Notes under the pieces: generated by a model | Told to the model about the DNA's origin: nothing | Seen by the model: only the letters and a program-made list of their open reading frames with translations | The model's database searches: none | Program-made: the position numbers and the translations under genes | In this document: positions 1-5,316 of the stretch, piece after piece | Layout: every line of letters starts with the position of its first letter | Position numbering within the stretch: the stretch's first letter is position 1 | Assembly (NCBI GenBank): GCA_903910495.1 | Contig: CAIVZW010000377.1 | Coordinates: 1-6,276, forward strand | Direction of reading: 5' to 3' | From: an uncultured beta proteobacterium | Lineage (GTDB): Bacteria; Pseudomonadota; Gammaproteobacteria; Burkholderiales; Rhodocyclaceae | Length of the DNA: 6,276 nucleotides

Positions 1-183
1 GTCCTTCGGTTTCTTCGCGTCGACATTGAGCTTCTCGAAGTACAGCGTCGTCAGGATCTCGGCCGACGACAAGGACCCGCCCGGATGCCCGGTCTGGATT
101 CCATGAAGAAGCTTGATCAGGTCCTGCCGGAACTTCTTGCACAGCCGCTCAAGATTCTTCTTGCTCTCTGGTTTTAAACTCAT
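1..183 (-). CDS. Transketolase, N-terminal (thiamine diphosphate-binding) subunit, partial at 3' end
   Basis: Only the first 61 codons are visible; the gene runs off the low-coordinate edge. The protein begins MSLKPESKKNLERLC and carries the motif TGHPGGSLSSAE at about residues 31-42. GHPGG is the classic N-terminal transketolase motif, whose His lies at the thiamine diphosphate site. The extended leader of full-length TktA enzymes is missing: the motif arrives after about 30 residues, as in split transketolases where N- and C-terminal halves are separate genes. Transketolase moves two-carbon ketol units between sugar phosphates in the cytoplasm. The start is the ATG at 183, with GAGGAG (195-190) six bases upstream. 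It lies 60 bp after the dehydrogenase on the same strand with no terminator between, so it probably belongs to the same operon and may serve a dedicated catabolic step. A C-terminal subunit should follow outside the window. Family assignment is firm; split architecture is inferred from the N-terminus. Confidence 0.88.
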   Translation of the reverse strand, partial: MSLKPESKKNLERLCKKFRQDLIKLLHGIQTGHPGGSLSSAEILTTLYFEKLNVDAKKPKD

Positions 184-243
184 CGAACTCTCCTCGTTGG
201 TAAATGTTCTTCAGGAAGAGCAAACAGCCTCTTCAGTTGCGAA

Positions 244-1269
244 CTACTCTGAAATCTTGATCACCACTTTCATGATGGTGTCCGTATTGTTATCAATGTA
301 GGGATAGACGTCATCGATCTGGCGGATGTCGAAATAATCGCTGATCAGCAAGGACGTATTGATGACCTTCCGTGCCATGAGATCAATGGCGCGTTCGAAG
401 TCCTCCCGCACATACATCATGATCCCGATCATGTCGACCTCGCGCCGCTGGAAAAGCGGCAGCTCGATCTCCACCGGCTCCTTGTAATTGGCAACGACGA
501 CAATCTTCGACGAGCAGCGTGCGCTGGCCACGGCTTCGTTGAAAATGGCCTTGACGCCGGCACAGTCAATGATGATGTCGGCTTCGTCATCGCCGAACTG
601 CTCGAGAATCACCTCTTTCAGTTTTCTGTCGCGGGTATTCACGCAGGCGTGGATGCCGCATTTGGCCGCTATATCGAGACGCTTCTGGTTGATGTCGGTG
701 ATTACTACTTTCTTTGCTCCGGAGGCCACCGCCACTTGGGCCACCAGATTTCCAATCGCGCCTGCGCCCAGTACGACGATGTTCAACCCGCTCAGATCGC
801 CGCAACGGCGGATCGCACCCGTGGCAACGGCAGCCGGTTCAACAAGAGATCCTTCGTCAAAACTCATGGCTTCCGGAATCAACAGTACTTTTGATGCCGG
901 GACCGGAAAATATTCGGTAAACATCCCGTTGGTATGCACGCCATAGACCTTTAGGTTCTTGCACACATTGTAATGCCCGCTACGACACGGTGCGCATTCA
1001 CCACAGAACACCTGCGGCTGAATCGTAACGCGGTCGCCAGCCTTGAGGGTTCCGACATTGGCGCCGACTTTGACGATGACGCCCGATCCCTCGTGCCCCT
1101 GTACAACCGGAAACTTCATGTATTTGTGCCGGCCATGATAGATCTGGATGTCGGATCCGCAGACACCGACACGCTTCATCTGAACCAGCACATCGTCATC
1201 GCCGATCTCCGGCACCGGGATCTCGAGGTATTCGATCTTGAATGCTTCTGGCATTTTTACTTGCAGCAT
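244..1269 (-). CDS. Zinc-dependent medium-chain alcohol/polyol dehydrogenase (sorbitol/threonine dehydrogenase type)
   Basis: The 341-residue protein has the normal length and layout of a zinc medium-chain dehydrogenase. Catalytic zinc ligands are visible as C37 (VCGSD), H59 with E60 (GHEGSG) and E144 (LVEPAAV). The four structural-zinc cysteines are C89, C92, C95 and C103. The nucleotide fold shows GAGAIG at 168-173, and the acidic D192 at the end of the second strand favours NAD over NADP. Such enzymes oxidise a secondary alcohol of a polyol, sugar, sugar phosphate or hydroxy acid to a ketone in the cytoplasm; which one cannot be read here. An upstream TTG (1281) and an ATG (1272) are also in frame, but GGAG at 1279-1276 lies six bases from the ATG at 1269 and only three from 1272, so 1269 is chosen. 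It follows dctM by 73 bp and precedes the transketolase by 60 bp, suggesting it acts on the imported substrate or its product. The stop codon is TAG. Confidence 0.92.
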   Translation of the reverse strand: MLQVKMPEAFKIEYLEIPVPEIGDDDVLVQMKRVGVCGSDIQIYHGRHKYMKFPVVQGHEGSGVIVKVGANVGTLKAGDRVTIQPQVFCGECAPCRSGHYNVCKNLKVYGVHTNGMFTEYFPVPASKVLLIPEAMSFDEGSLVEPAAVATGAIRRCGDLSGLNIVVLGAGAIGNLVAQVAVASGAKKVVITDINQKRLDIAAKCGIHACVNTRDRKLKEVILEQFGDDEADIIIDCAGVKAIFNEAVASARCSSKIVVVANYKEPVEIELPLFQRREVDMIGIMMYVREDFERAIDLMARKVINTSLLISDYFDIRQIDDVYPYIDNNTDTIMKVVIKISE

Positions 1270-1294
1270 CATTTTCTCCAAATAAGCAGGTCAG

Positions 1295-1306
1295 CGTAGC
1301 GCTACG
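1295..1306. repeat. 12-bp perfect palindrome between dctM and the dehydrogenase gene
   Basis: CGTAGCGCTACG is its own reverse complement, and a TCA/TGA pair extends it with a one-base bulge. It lies in the short gap between dctM and the dehydrogenase, 15 bases upstream of the Shine-Dalgarno sequence. It could be a small RNA hairpin or a protein site. A palindrome of this length is expected about once by chance in a window this size, so the function is unproven. No T-run follows it on the minus strand, so it is not a terminator. Confidence 0.4.
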
Positions 1307-1342
1307 TGAGACACCACGAGCAATCACACAGCGCAACCCCGT

Positions 1343-2611
1343 TCACTTCAGCGCTTGCGGCAACCACAGTGAGACCCACGGAACATAGGTGAGTATGGCC
1401 AGGACGACTATCAGCACGCCGACATACGAAGTGACCTCGCGAACCACCAGCCCGAAACGAACCTTGGCCACGGAACTGGCGACGAACAGCAGCACCCCGA
1501 CCGGCGGCGTCAATTGGCCGATGGTCAGATTAACCAGCAGGACGATGCCGAAGTGCACCAGATCGATCTGGAAGAGATTCAATACCGGGATCAGGATCGG
1601 CACCAGAATGATCATGATCGCGATGGTTTCCATGAAACAGCCGAGAATGAGCAGTACGAAGTTCAGCATCAGCAGGATGACCCAGGGCTTGTCGGTGGCA
1701 TGCGTCAGGGCTTCCGACAACATCTGGGGCGCCTGCTCGACACCCAGGAACCAACTGAAAGGCGCCGCCGCCGCCACGATCATCAGGATGACTGCGGTTT
1801 CCTTGGCGGTTTGCAGCAGGATTGCCGGCACATGGGACCACTTCAGCGTCCGGTAGACATACAGTCCGACGAGCAGCGAGTAAAACGCCGCGACGCCGGC
1901 GATCTCGGTCGCGGTAAATATACCCATCCGGAAACCGCCGAGGATCAGTACCGGCATGAACAAGGCCCAGACGGCTTCGCGGAATGCGGTTTTAAAGCGA
2001 CTCCAGGCAAACGGCGCATCCTTTGGAAACTGCCGTTTGTGGGCAATGTAGGCCGTCAGCACCACCATTCCCGCCGCCATGAGCAAGCCCGGCAGCAATC
2101 CGGCCCAGAACAGATCGCCAAGCGAGATATTGGCTTGCCAGGCATAGATCACCATGAGCGTTGACGGCGGGATGATCGGCCCCAGTGTCGCCGCAGCAGC
2201 ACAGAGCGCAGCACCGAAAGGGGCGCCATAACCGGACTTGGCGAATTGCGGCACAAATACCCTCGACAAGGCAGCACAATCGGCGACCGACGACCCCGAA
2301 ATGCCAGACAGGAAAACTTCGCCGACAACGGCGGTATGTGCGGTCCCGCCGCGGATATGGCCGATAAAGGCGCGTGTGAATCCGAAAAGCCGTTCGCTGA
2401 TACCCGAGTCGTTCATCAAGGACCCGGCCAGTGTAAACAAGGGGATGGCCAACAGTGGAAAGGATTGCACACCAGTCACGACACGTTGCGCGACGAGCGA
2501 CAAGGGAATGCCTTCCATGCCGATAACCAGCATTGAGGAACCCAGCATGGCCAGGGCAATCGGCAGCCCGATCAGCAGCAGAACAATAAAGGAAATGCAC
2601 AGGAGAATCAC
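1343..2611 (-). CDS. dctM: TRAP transporter large permease subunit DctM
   Basis: The 422-residue, very hydrophobic protein is the large membrane subunit of a tripartite ATP-independent periplasmic transporter, driving uptake with an ion gradient. Family motifs appear in order: FPLLAIPLFTLAGSLM (51-66), SGISGSSVADCAAL (102-115), TLGPIIPPST (142-151), TATEIAG near 233-239, CFMETIA (325-331) and GQLTPPVG (365-372). The length and roughly a dozen membrane segments match the family. Translation starts at GTG 2611, which overlaps the dctQ TGA in the tetranucleotide GTGA. AAGGCGG lies six bases upstream of it, inside the end of dctQ, so the two genes are probably translationally coupled, as fits a permanent Q/M membrane complex. 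The usual alanine after SSVAD is Cys112 here, a mild variation. Substrate choice comes from DctP, not this subunit. Confidence 0.96.
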   Translation of the reverse strand: MILLCISFIVLLLIGLPIALAMLGSSMLVIGMEGIPLSLVAQRVVTGVQSFPLLAIPLFTLAGSLMNDSGISERLFGFTRAFIGHIRGGTAHTAVVGEVFLSGISGSSVADCAALSRVFVPQFAKSGYGAPFGAALCAAAATLGPIIPPSTLMVIYAWQANISLGDLFWAGLLPGLLMAAGMVVLTAYIAHKRQFPKDAPFAWSRFKTAFREAVWALFMPVLILGGFRMGIFTATEIAGVAAFYSLLVGLYVYRTLKWSHVPAILLQTAKETAVILMIVAAAAPFSWFLGVEQAPQMLSEALTHATDKPWVILLMLNFVLLILGCFMETIAIMIILVPILIPVLNLFQIDLVHFGIVLLVNLTIGQLTPPVGVLLFVASSVAKVRFGLVVREVTSYVGVLIVVLAILTYVPWVSLWLPQALK

Positions 2612-3144
2612 AGAACACCGCCTTCATTCATCACCAGTACTTCGGTTTCGCCACGGAACACTGGCGCGGCGCCAAAATCCATCCAGGCCCTGAGTACATG
2701 AATCAGCATCAGCACCAACCCGACCGGCATCGCCGCTACGAACCACGCCTTCGAAACGCCCATCATCGGCGAGTCCACAACCGCTTCCTGGAGCACCTGA
2801 TCGATACAACCGTAAGCCATCACTGCCATGATCACGATTCCGCAGAGCAGCGTCACCGTATTGATCCAGTTGAATTTGGCCATGCGGAAAATTGGTGCCA
2901 TCACGTCGATGCGGATATGCATCTGTGATCGTATCGCTGCCGCAGCTCCCACAAAGACCATCCAGGTCAGTAGTGCAACAATCAGTTCCTCGCCCCAAGT
3001 GAGTGGACTGTTGAAAACGTAACGCAACACCACGGCAAGCATCACCAGCCCGGCGATCATTCCGTGCAGAGCCATGACGACAAAGTCCTCACCGGCGGAA
3101 ATGGCATTGTCAACCCGACGAAAAATAGTGCAAAAATTACCCAT
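2608..3144 (-). CDS. dctQ: TRAP transporter small permease subunit DctQ
   Basis: The 178-residue protein shows four predicted membrane segments, at about 21-40, 54-71, 93-113 and 132-150. The family signature is clear: RYVFNSPLTWGEEL at 41-54, followed by the H76/D80 segment (HIRIDV) after the second helix. DctQ is the small integral membrane subunit that pairs with DctM and docks the substrate-loaded DctP at the cytoplasmic membrane. The ATG at 3144 has GAGG (3154-3151) six bases upstream. It is separated from dctP by 193 bp holding two hairpins and shares its last bases with the dctM start. The C-terminus ends in a short polar tail. The overall length is usual for the family. Confidence 0.94.
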   Translation of the reverse strand: MGNFCTIFRRVDNAISAGEDFVVMALHGMIAGLVMLAVVLRYVFNSPLTWGEELIVALLTWMVFVGAAAAIRSQMHIRIDVMAPIFRMAKFNWINTVTLLCGIVIMAVMAYGCIDQVLQEAVVDSPMMGVSKAWFVAAMPVGLVLMLIHVLRAWMDFGAAPVFRGETEVLVMNEGGVL

Positions 3145-3201
3145 GAGCAGCCTCAGATGGAGTGAAGGGACACAGGATTTACTGATCGAGATCGAACGAC
3201 C

Positions 3202-3235
3202 ATTCAGATAACAACATCCGAGAGGATGACTGAAT
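3202..3235. other. Second inverted repeat in the dctP-dctQ spacer
   Basis: Outer arms ATTCAG (3202-3207) and CTGAAT (3230-3235) enclose a perfect inner stem, CATCC (3215-3219) with GGATG (3224-3228). The internal loop is asymmetric: seven bases on one side and one on the other. On the minus-strand transcript the loop is TCTC. It lies downstream of the stronger GAAA hairpin and about 50 bases before the dctQ ribosome binding site. It may add structure to the spacer mRNA. There is no T-run, so it is not an intrinsic terminator. Confidence 0.4.
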
Positions 3236-3258
3236 CTGCCAGATCATCAGATCTCCGA

Positions 3259-3278
3259 ACACCGGCTTTCGCCGGTGT
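3259..3278 (-). other. Intercistronic RNA hairpin with GAAA tetraloop after dctP
   Basis: On the transcribed (minus) strand an 8-bp perfect stem, ACACCGGC pairing with GCCGGTGT, is closed by a GAAA loop. GAAA is a GNRA tetraloop on a C-G closing pair, a very stable arrangement. The hairpin starts 59 bases after the dctP stop codon and is not followed by a T-run. In operons for binding-protein transporters such structures commonly protect the upstream mRNA from 3' exonucleases. This lets the binding protein be made in excess over the membrane subunits. That role is inferred from position and structure. Confidence 0.7.
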
Positions 3279-3337
3279 GTCGAATTGAAGCAAGTCGAAT
3301 CAGTATTTCCTTTGGTTACGACAAACCTCGCAGTCGC

Positions 3338-4357
3338 TTATTTCGCGGCGTCGACGGCGGCGCGAACGCGCTGCAGATTTTCCGTACCCCAGCGCGCTTC
3401 GAGGTTCTTGAAGGCAGGGCCCATCTTGGCGGCGAACGCAGCACGATCAGGCTGGTCGACGATGGTCGTCTTGCCCGACTTGCGGATTTCTTCCAGCATG
3501 CTCCCCTCTCTTTCCTGTTGCAGTTTCGTGTTCTTCGCCACCACGGCTGCAATTTCTTCCATCACCACTTTCTGCAATTCGGGTGACAACTTATCAAATG
3601 AGCGCTTGTTCATGATTATCAAATTGTTCTGCAGCATGTGGCGCGTCATTGACAGATGCGCCTGGACTTCATAGAACTTGCGCGCGTAGATCGTCGGGAT
3701 CGGATTTTCCTGACCGTCTACCAGCTTCATCTGCAGTGCCATATAGACTTCGCCGAAGGGGATCGGTGTCGGTGCAGCACCCATGGCCTTGATCATCTCG
3801 ACCCAGACAGGTGATTCAGGAACGCGGATCTTCATGCCCGCCATGTCTTCAGGCTTGCTAACCGGTTTGGTTCCGGTAGTCAGATTGCGCCAACCCCAGT
3901 ACCAGATTTTTGAAATAGCCAATACGCCATGCTTGTCGCGCAGTTCATCGAATATCGGCTGGAAAGCGGGGCCGGTGATGACTTTTTCGGCCTGCGCCCA
4001 GTCTCTCCAGAGGAAGGGGGCGCTGGAGATTTCAAGCGAAGGCACAAGGTTGGACGTTGCCGCCATTGATGGCGACGAAATATCGAGCGCGCCAGATTTG
4101 ACCTGCTGAATCAAGTCGACTTCCTTGCCGAGTTGTTCAGCAGGAAAAACTTTGATCGTGAGTTCACCCTTGGTCCTCTGGGTAACCTTGTCGGCGAATT
4201 CCTGTGACATATCGGTGGCAATCTCACCATTATTATTGGCGTGACCGAAGCGCAGTGTGGTGGCCGCCGAGGCGACGGAGGACGCGACAGTCAGTGCGGC
4301 AAAAACCGACGCGGCAAGCGTTGAAACAAGCAGCTTTTTGGTAGTGATGCGAAGCAT
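3338..4357 (-). CDS. dctP: TRAP transporter periplasmic substrate-binding protein DctP
   Basis: The 339-residue protein binds the transported solute in the periplasm and delivers it to DctQM. A Sec signal peptide is clear: basic MLRITTKK, a hydrophobic core, then VASA with likely cleavage after Ala31. The mature part starts ATTLRFGHA and shows the DctP-family pattern: FPAEQLGKEVDLIQQV (71-86), MKIRVPES (175-182) whose R178 is the conserved Arg that usually grips a substrate carboxylate, and the DGQENPI stretch (214-220) with N218. The substrate is therefore probably a carboxylic or sugar acid, but no ligand can be named. The frame is open back to an ATG at 4456, but that start would put 33 extra residues before the signal peptide. 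The ATG at 4357 has a perfect AAGGAGG six bases upstream and is chosen. It is the first gene of the TRAP operon, behind a long non-coding leader. Confidence 0.96.
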   Translation of the reverse strand: MLRITTKKLLVSTLAASVFAALTVASSVASAATTLRFGHANNNGEIATDMSQEFADKVTQRTKGELTIKVFPAEQLGKEVDLIQQVKSGALDISSPSMAATSNLVPSLEISSAPFLWRDWAQAEKVITGPAFQPIFDELRDKHGVLAISKIWYWGWRNLTTGTKPVSKPEDMAGMKIRVPESPVWVEMIKAMGAAPTPIPFGEVYMALQMKLVDGQENPIPTIYARKFYEVQAHLSMTRHMLQNNLIIMNKRSFDKLSPELQKVVMEEIAAVVAKNTKLQQEREGSMLEEIRKSGKTTIVDQPDRAAFAAKMGPAFKNLEARWGTENLQRVRAAVDAAK

Positions 4358-4363
4358 ATTGAA

Positions 4364-4370
4364 CCTCCTT
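4364..4370 (-). promoter_or_regulatory. Strong Shine-Dalgarno sequence of dctP
   Basis: AAGGAGG on the minus strand lies six bases before the ATG at 4357. It is the strongest ribosome binding site in the window (dctQ has GAGG, dctM AAGGCGG, the dehydrogenase GGAG). It settles the dctP start against the in-frame upstream ATG and fits high expression of the binding protein. Confidence 0.9.
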
Positions 4371-4719
4371 GTTATTTGAAACATCAAGTTGCGTACCCAG
4401 ACATAGACAAACCCAGCACGAATTGCCGTGCTAAGCCCCATTACATCAGTTTCCATCTGACTTCGACTTAAGCGAGTATTTCATAGTATCTGACGATGCC
4501 GCCATGATCGTTTACACCCAAACCGTCAATTGTCAGCACCTGCAAGATTTCCATCACACAGATTGTCAGCCCGTTGTTGAGGTCTTGATGCCAGCCTGAT
4601 CTGGAAGCCACGAACAAACTTCCTGTTGAGAATCAGCCGGTACCCGTGTGCGCTGGCATTCTGACTTTCACTCCGAATTCATTTAACAAACGGTGGGGAA
4701 AAAGATGCAGAAAATCGTT

Positions 4720-4737
4720 CCCTTGATACATCAAGGG
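4720..4737. repeat. Inverted repeat in the dctP leader
   Basis: CCCTTGA and TCAAGGG are perfect 7-bp arms around a four-base centre (TACA). It lies about 37-54 bases downstream of the predicted transcription start and far upstream of the dctP start codon. It could be a 5' stabilising hairpin in the mRNA or a repressor operator placed just inside the transcript. No T-run follows it on the minus strand, which speaks against an attenuator terminator. Confidence 0.5.
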
Positions 4738-4780
4738 GTAAATTGCTCGTTCAAGGATCATCCGATTTTTTAAGTCTGAA

Positions 4781-4789
4781 ATTATAGCA
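4781..4789 (-). promoter_or_regulatory. Candidate extended -10 promoter for the dctPQM operon
   Basis: The minus strand reads TGCTATAAT, a perfect TATAAT with the extended -10 TG one base upstream. The -35 position (around 4804-4809, GCTAAG) matches the consensus poorly, as is usual for extended -10 or activator-dependent promoters. Transcription would begin near 4774, giving a leader of roughly 417 bases. A half-site GTTTCAT (4822-4828) sits just upstream of the -35 position. This is a sequence-based prediction only; another promoter closer to dctP is not excluded. Confidence 0.5.
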
Positions 4790-4821
4790 ATAACCAAGTC
4801 AGTCTTAGCGATTTACTCTTT

Positions 4822-4835
4822 GTTTCATTACGACT
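4822..4835. promoter_or_regulatory. Degenerate third copy of the TTTCAT-T-ATGAAA element
   Basis: GTTTCATTACGACT keeps one perfect half (GTTTCAT) and a decayed other half. Its centre is at about -55 from the predicted start and 51 bp from the centre of the next copy, close to five helical turns. Placement next to the -35 region suits an activator or a looping repressor. Support is limited to similarity with the two better copies. Confidence 0.35.
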
Positions 4836-4873
4836 TCCTGATCCGATGCAATGCTCTTCAAGCTTGATTCGTA

Positions 4874-4907
4874 TTTCATTATGAAACACATGATTCATTA
4901 ATGAAAC
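4874..4907. promoter_or_regulatory. Tandem palindromic operators with TTTCAT/ATGAAA half-sites
   Basis: Four half-sites in alternating orientation lie in 34 bp. TTTCAT-T-ATGAAA (4874-4886) is a perfect odd-centred palindrome, and TTCATTAATGAA (4894-4905) is a perfect 12-bp palindrome. The inner halves also form TGAAACA-CA-TGATTCA (4882-4897) with one mismatch. TGAAAC/GTTTCA half-sites resemble those I recall for IclR-family regulators such as KdgR, but families cannot be told apart from this alone. The cluster is about 100-130 bp upstream of the predicted dctP promoter and overlaps a weak alternative -10 (CATAAT, 4883-4878). It probably controls the TRAP operon, since the kinase is already terminated. 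Confidence 0.6.
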
Positions 4908-5257
4908 AATAATATCCTTTCCAACCTGGAAGAGCGCATTGGAAAGTGCTCACAGGGATTCTCCTGGCCGGGACTTTCATGAAGGCGTTACTGTGTCTTC
5001 CATCACCCGGTGGTCACGTCATCATTCCTGAAAGCGAACCATTCCTTCCGACTGGAAAGCGATCCTCAAATATCAAGCGTGCGCTTTACTTCTCATTTCG
5101 CGCAACCTGTTTTCCTTGATGCGCCGCCCTATCGTTGTTCGGCCGATACTGAATGCTTCTGGCTACCATCACTTTACGGCTGAGCACTACTTCACTGTCA
5201 GCCAGAAACAATTTCCACCGGGTCGTTAATGAGTATTCCGAGACGGGGATTTAGACG

Positions 5258-5292
5258 AAAAAAAACCTGAACAAGTCACAAACTTGTCCAGG
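5258..5292 (-). terminator. Rho-independent terminator of the kinase gene
   Basis: On the minus strand an 11-bp stem (CCTGGACAAGT with ACTTGTTCAGG, one G-U pair) closes a five-base loop (TTGTG). It is followed directly by eight T residues (5265-5258). It starts 24 bases after the kinase stop codon. The stem is perfect apart from the wobble, so termination should be efficient. Read on the plus strand the stem is followed by CTTCTTTA, a much poorer U-tract, so it is essentially one-directional. Confidence 0.93.
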
Positions 5293-5316
5293 CTTCTTTA
5301 CGATTCACTGCAAAGA

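Larger units (their letters stand above)
4468..4812 (-). other. Coding-like open frame with one internal TGA; possible gene remnant or small ORF
   Basis: One minus-strand frame is open from 4812 to 4636 (59 codons), hits TGA at 4635-4633, then stays open to TAA at 4470-4468. The second half includes a possible small ORF starting GTG at 4611 (47 residues, ending GGIVRYYEILA) with AGGAAG seven bases upstream. The end, with its alternating hydrophobic residues followed by GGIVRYYE, faintly recalls the last strand of SnoaL/NTF2-like proteins. That is an impression by eye, not a match. The frame overlaps the candidate promoter and leader, so it may equally be chance in a low-stop region. I do not assign a function. 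Confidence 0.18.
4358..5257. other. Long intergenic region with the dctP leader and regulatory sites
   Basis: About 900 bp separate the kinase terminator from dctP, and no convincing gene is present on either strand. It contains the dctP leader (about 4358-4774), a candidate promoter near 4781-4789, and half-sites at 4822-4907. It is markedly AT-rich in the centre: positions 4861-4920 hold only 15 G or C of 60. A 6-bp hairpin, AGCACG/CGTGCT (4415-4432), lies in the leader. The part from about 4980 to 5257 shows no recognisable feature beyond a plus-strand open frame (5029-5229) whose only ATG would give 36 residues without a ribosome binding site. Confidence 0.7.

Noticed and set aside
215..234. 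Hairpin GAAGAG/CTCTTC between the dehydrogenase and transketolase genes
   Set aside because: Six weak pairs around an eight-base loop with no T-run. It does not qualify as a terminator and does not break the operon.
488..946. 152-residue plus-strand open frame opposite the dehydrogenase
   Set aside because: It lies entirely antisense to a well-supported enzyme with all its zinc ligands, and shows no recognisable domain.
1514..2164. 216-residue plus-strand open frame antisense to dctM
   Set aside because: The translation is a biased string rich in Gln, His, Asp and Arg, as expected opposite a hydrophobic membrane gene. dctM on the other strand has all its family motifs.
4358..4456. Upstream in-frame start for dctP at 4456
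   Set aside because: It would place 33 residues before a typical signal peptide. The ATG at 4357 has a perfect AAGGAGG at ideal distance.
4529..4570. Direct repeat ATTGTCAGC at 4529-4537 and 4562-4570
   Set aside because: Nine bases repeated twice, 33 bp apart. It is near three helical turns, but with no third copy or symmetry it is too weak to call a site.
4942..4978. Inverted repeat GAAAGT/ACTTTC with inner CAGG/CCTG
   Set aside because: Short arms with large mismatched internal loops; not clearly better than chance.
4879..4980. 33-residue minus-strand ORF beginning MKVPARRIP
   Set aside because: No ribosome binding site precedes it, and it ends within the operator cluster.
5119..5229. 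36-residue plus-strand ORF in the long spacer
   Set aside because: No Shine-Dalgarno sequence and no recognisable family. A loose likeness of its end to an AraC-type helix-turn-helix did not hold up position by position.
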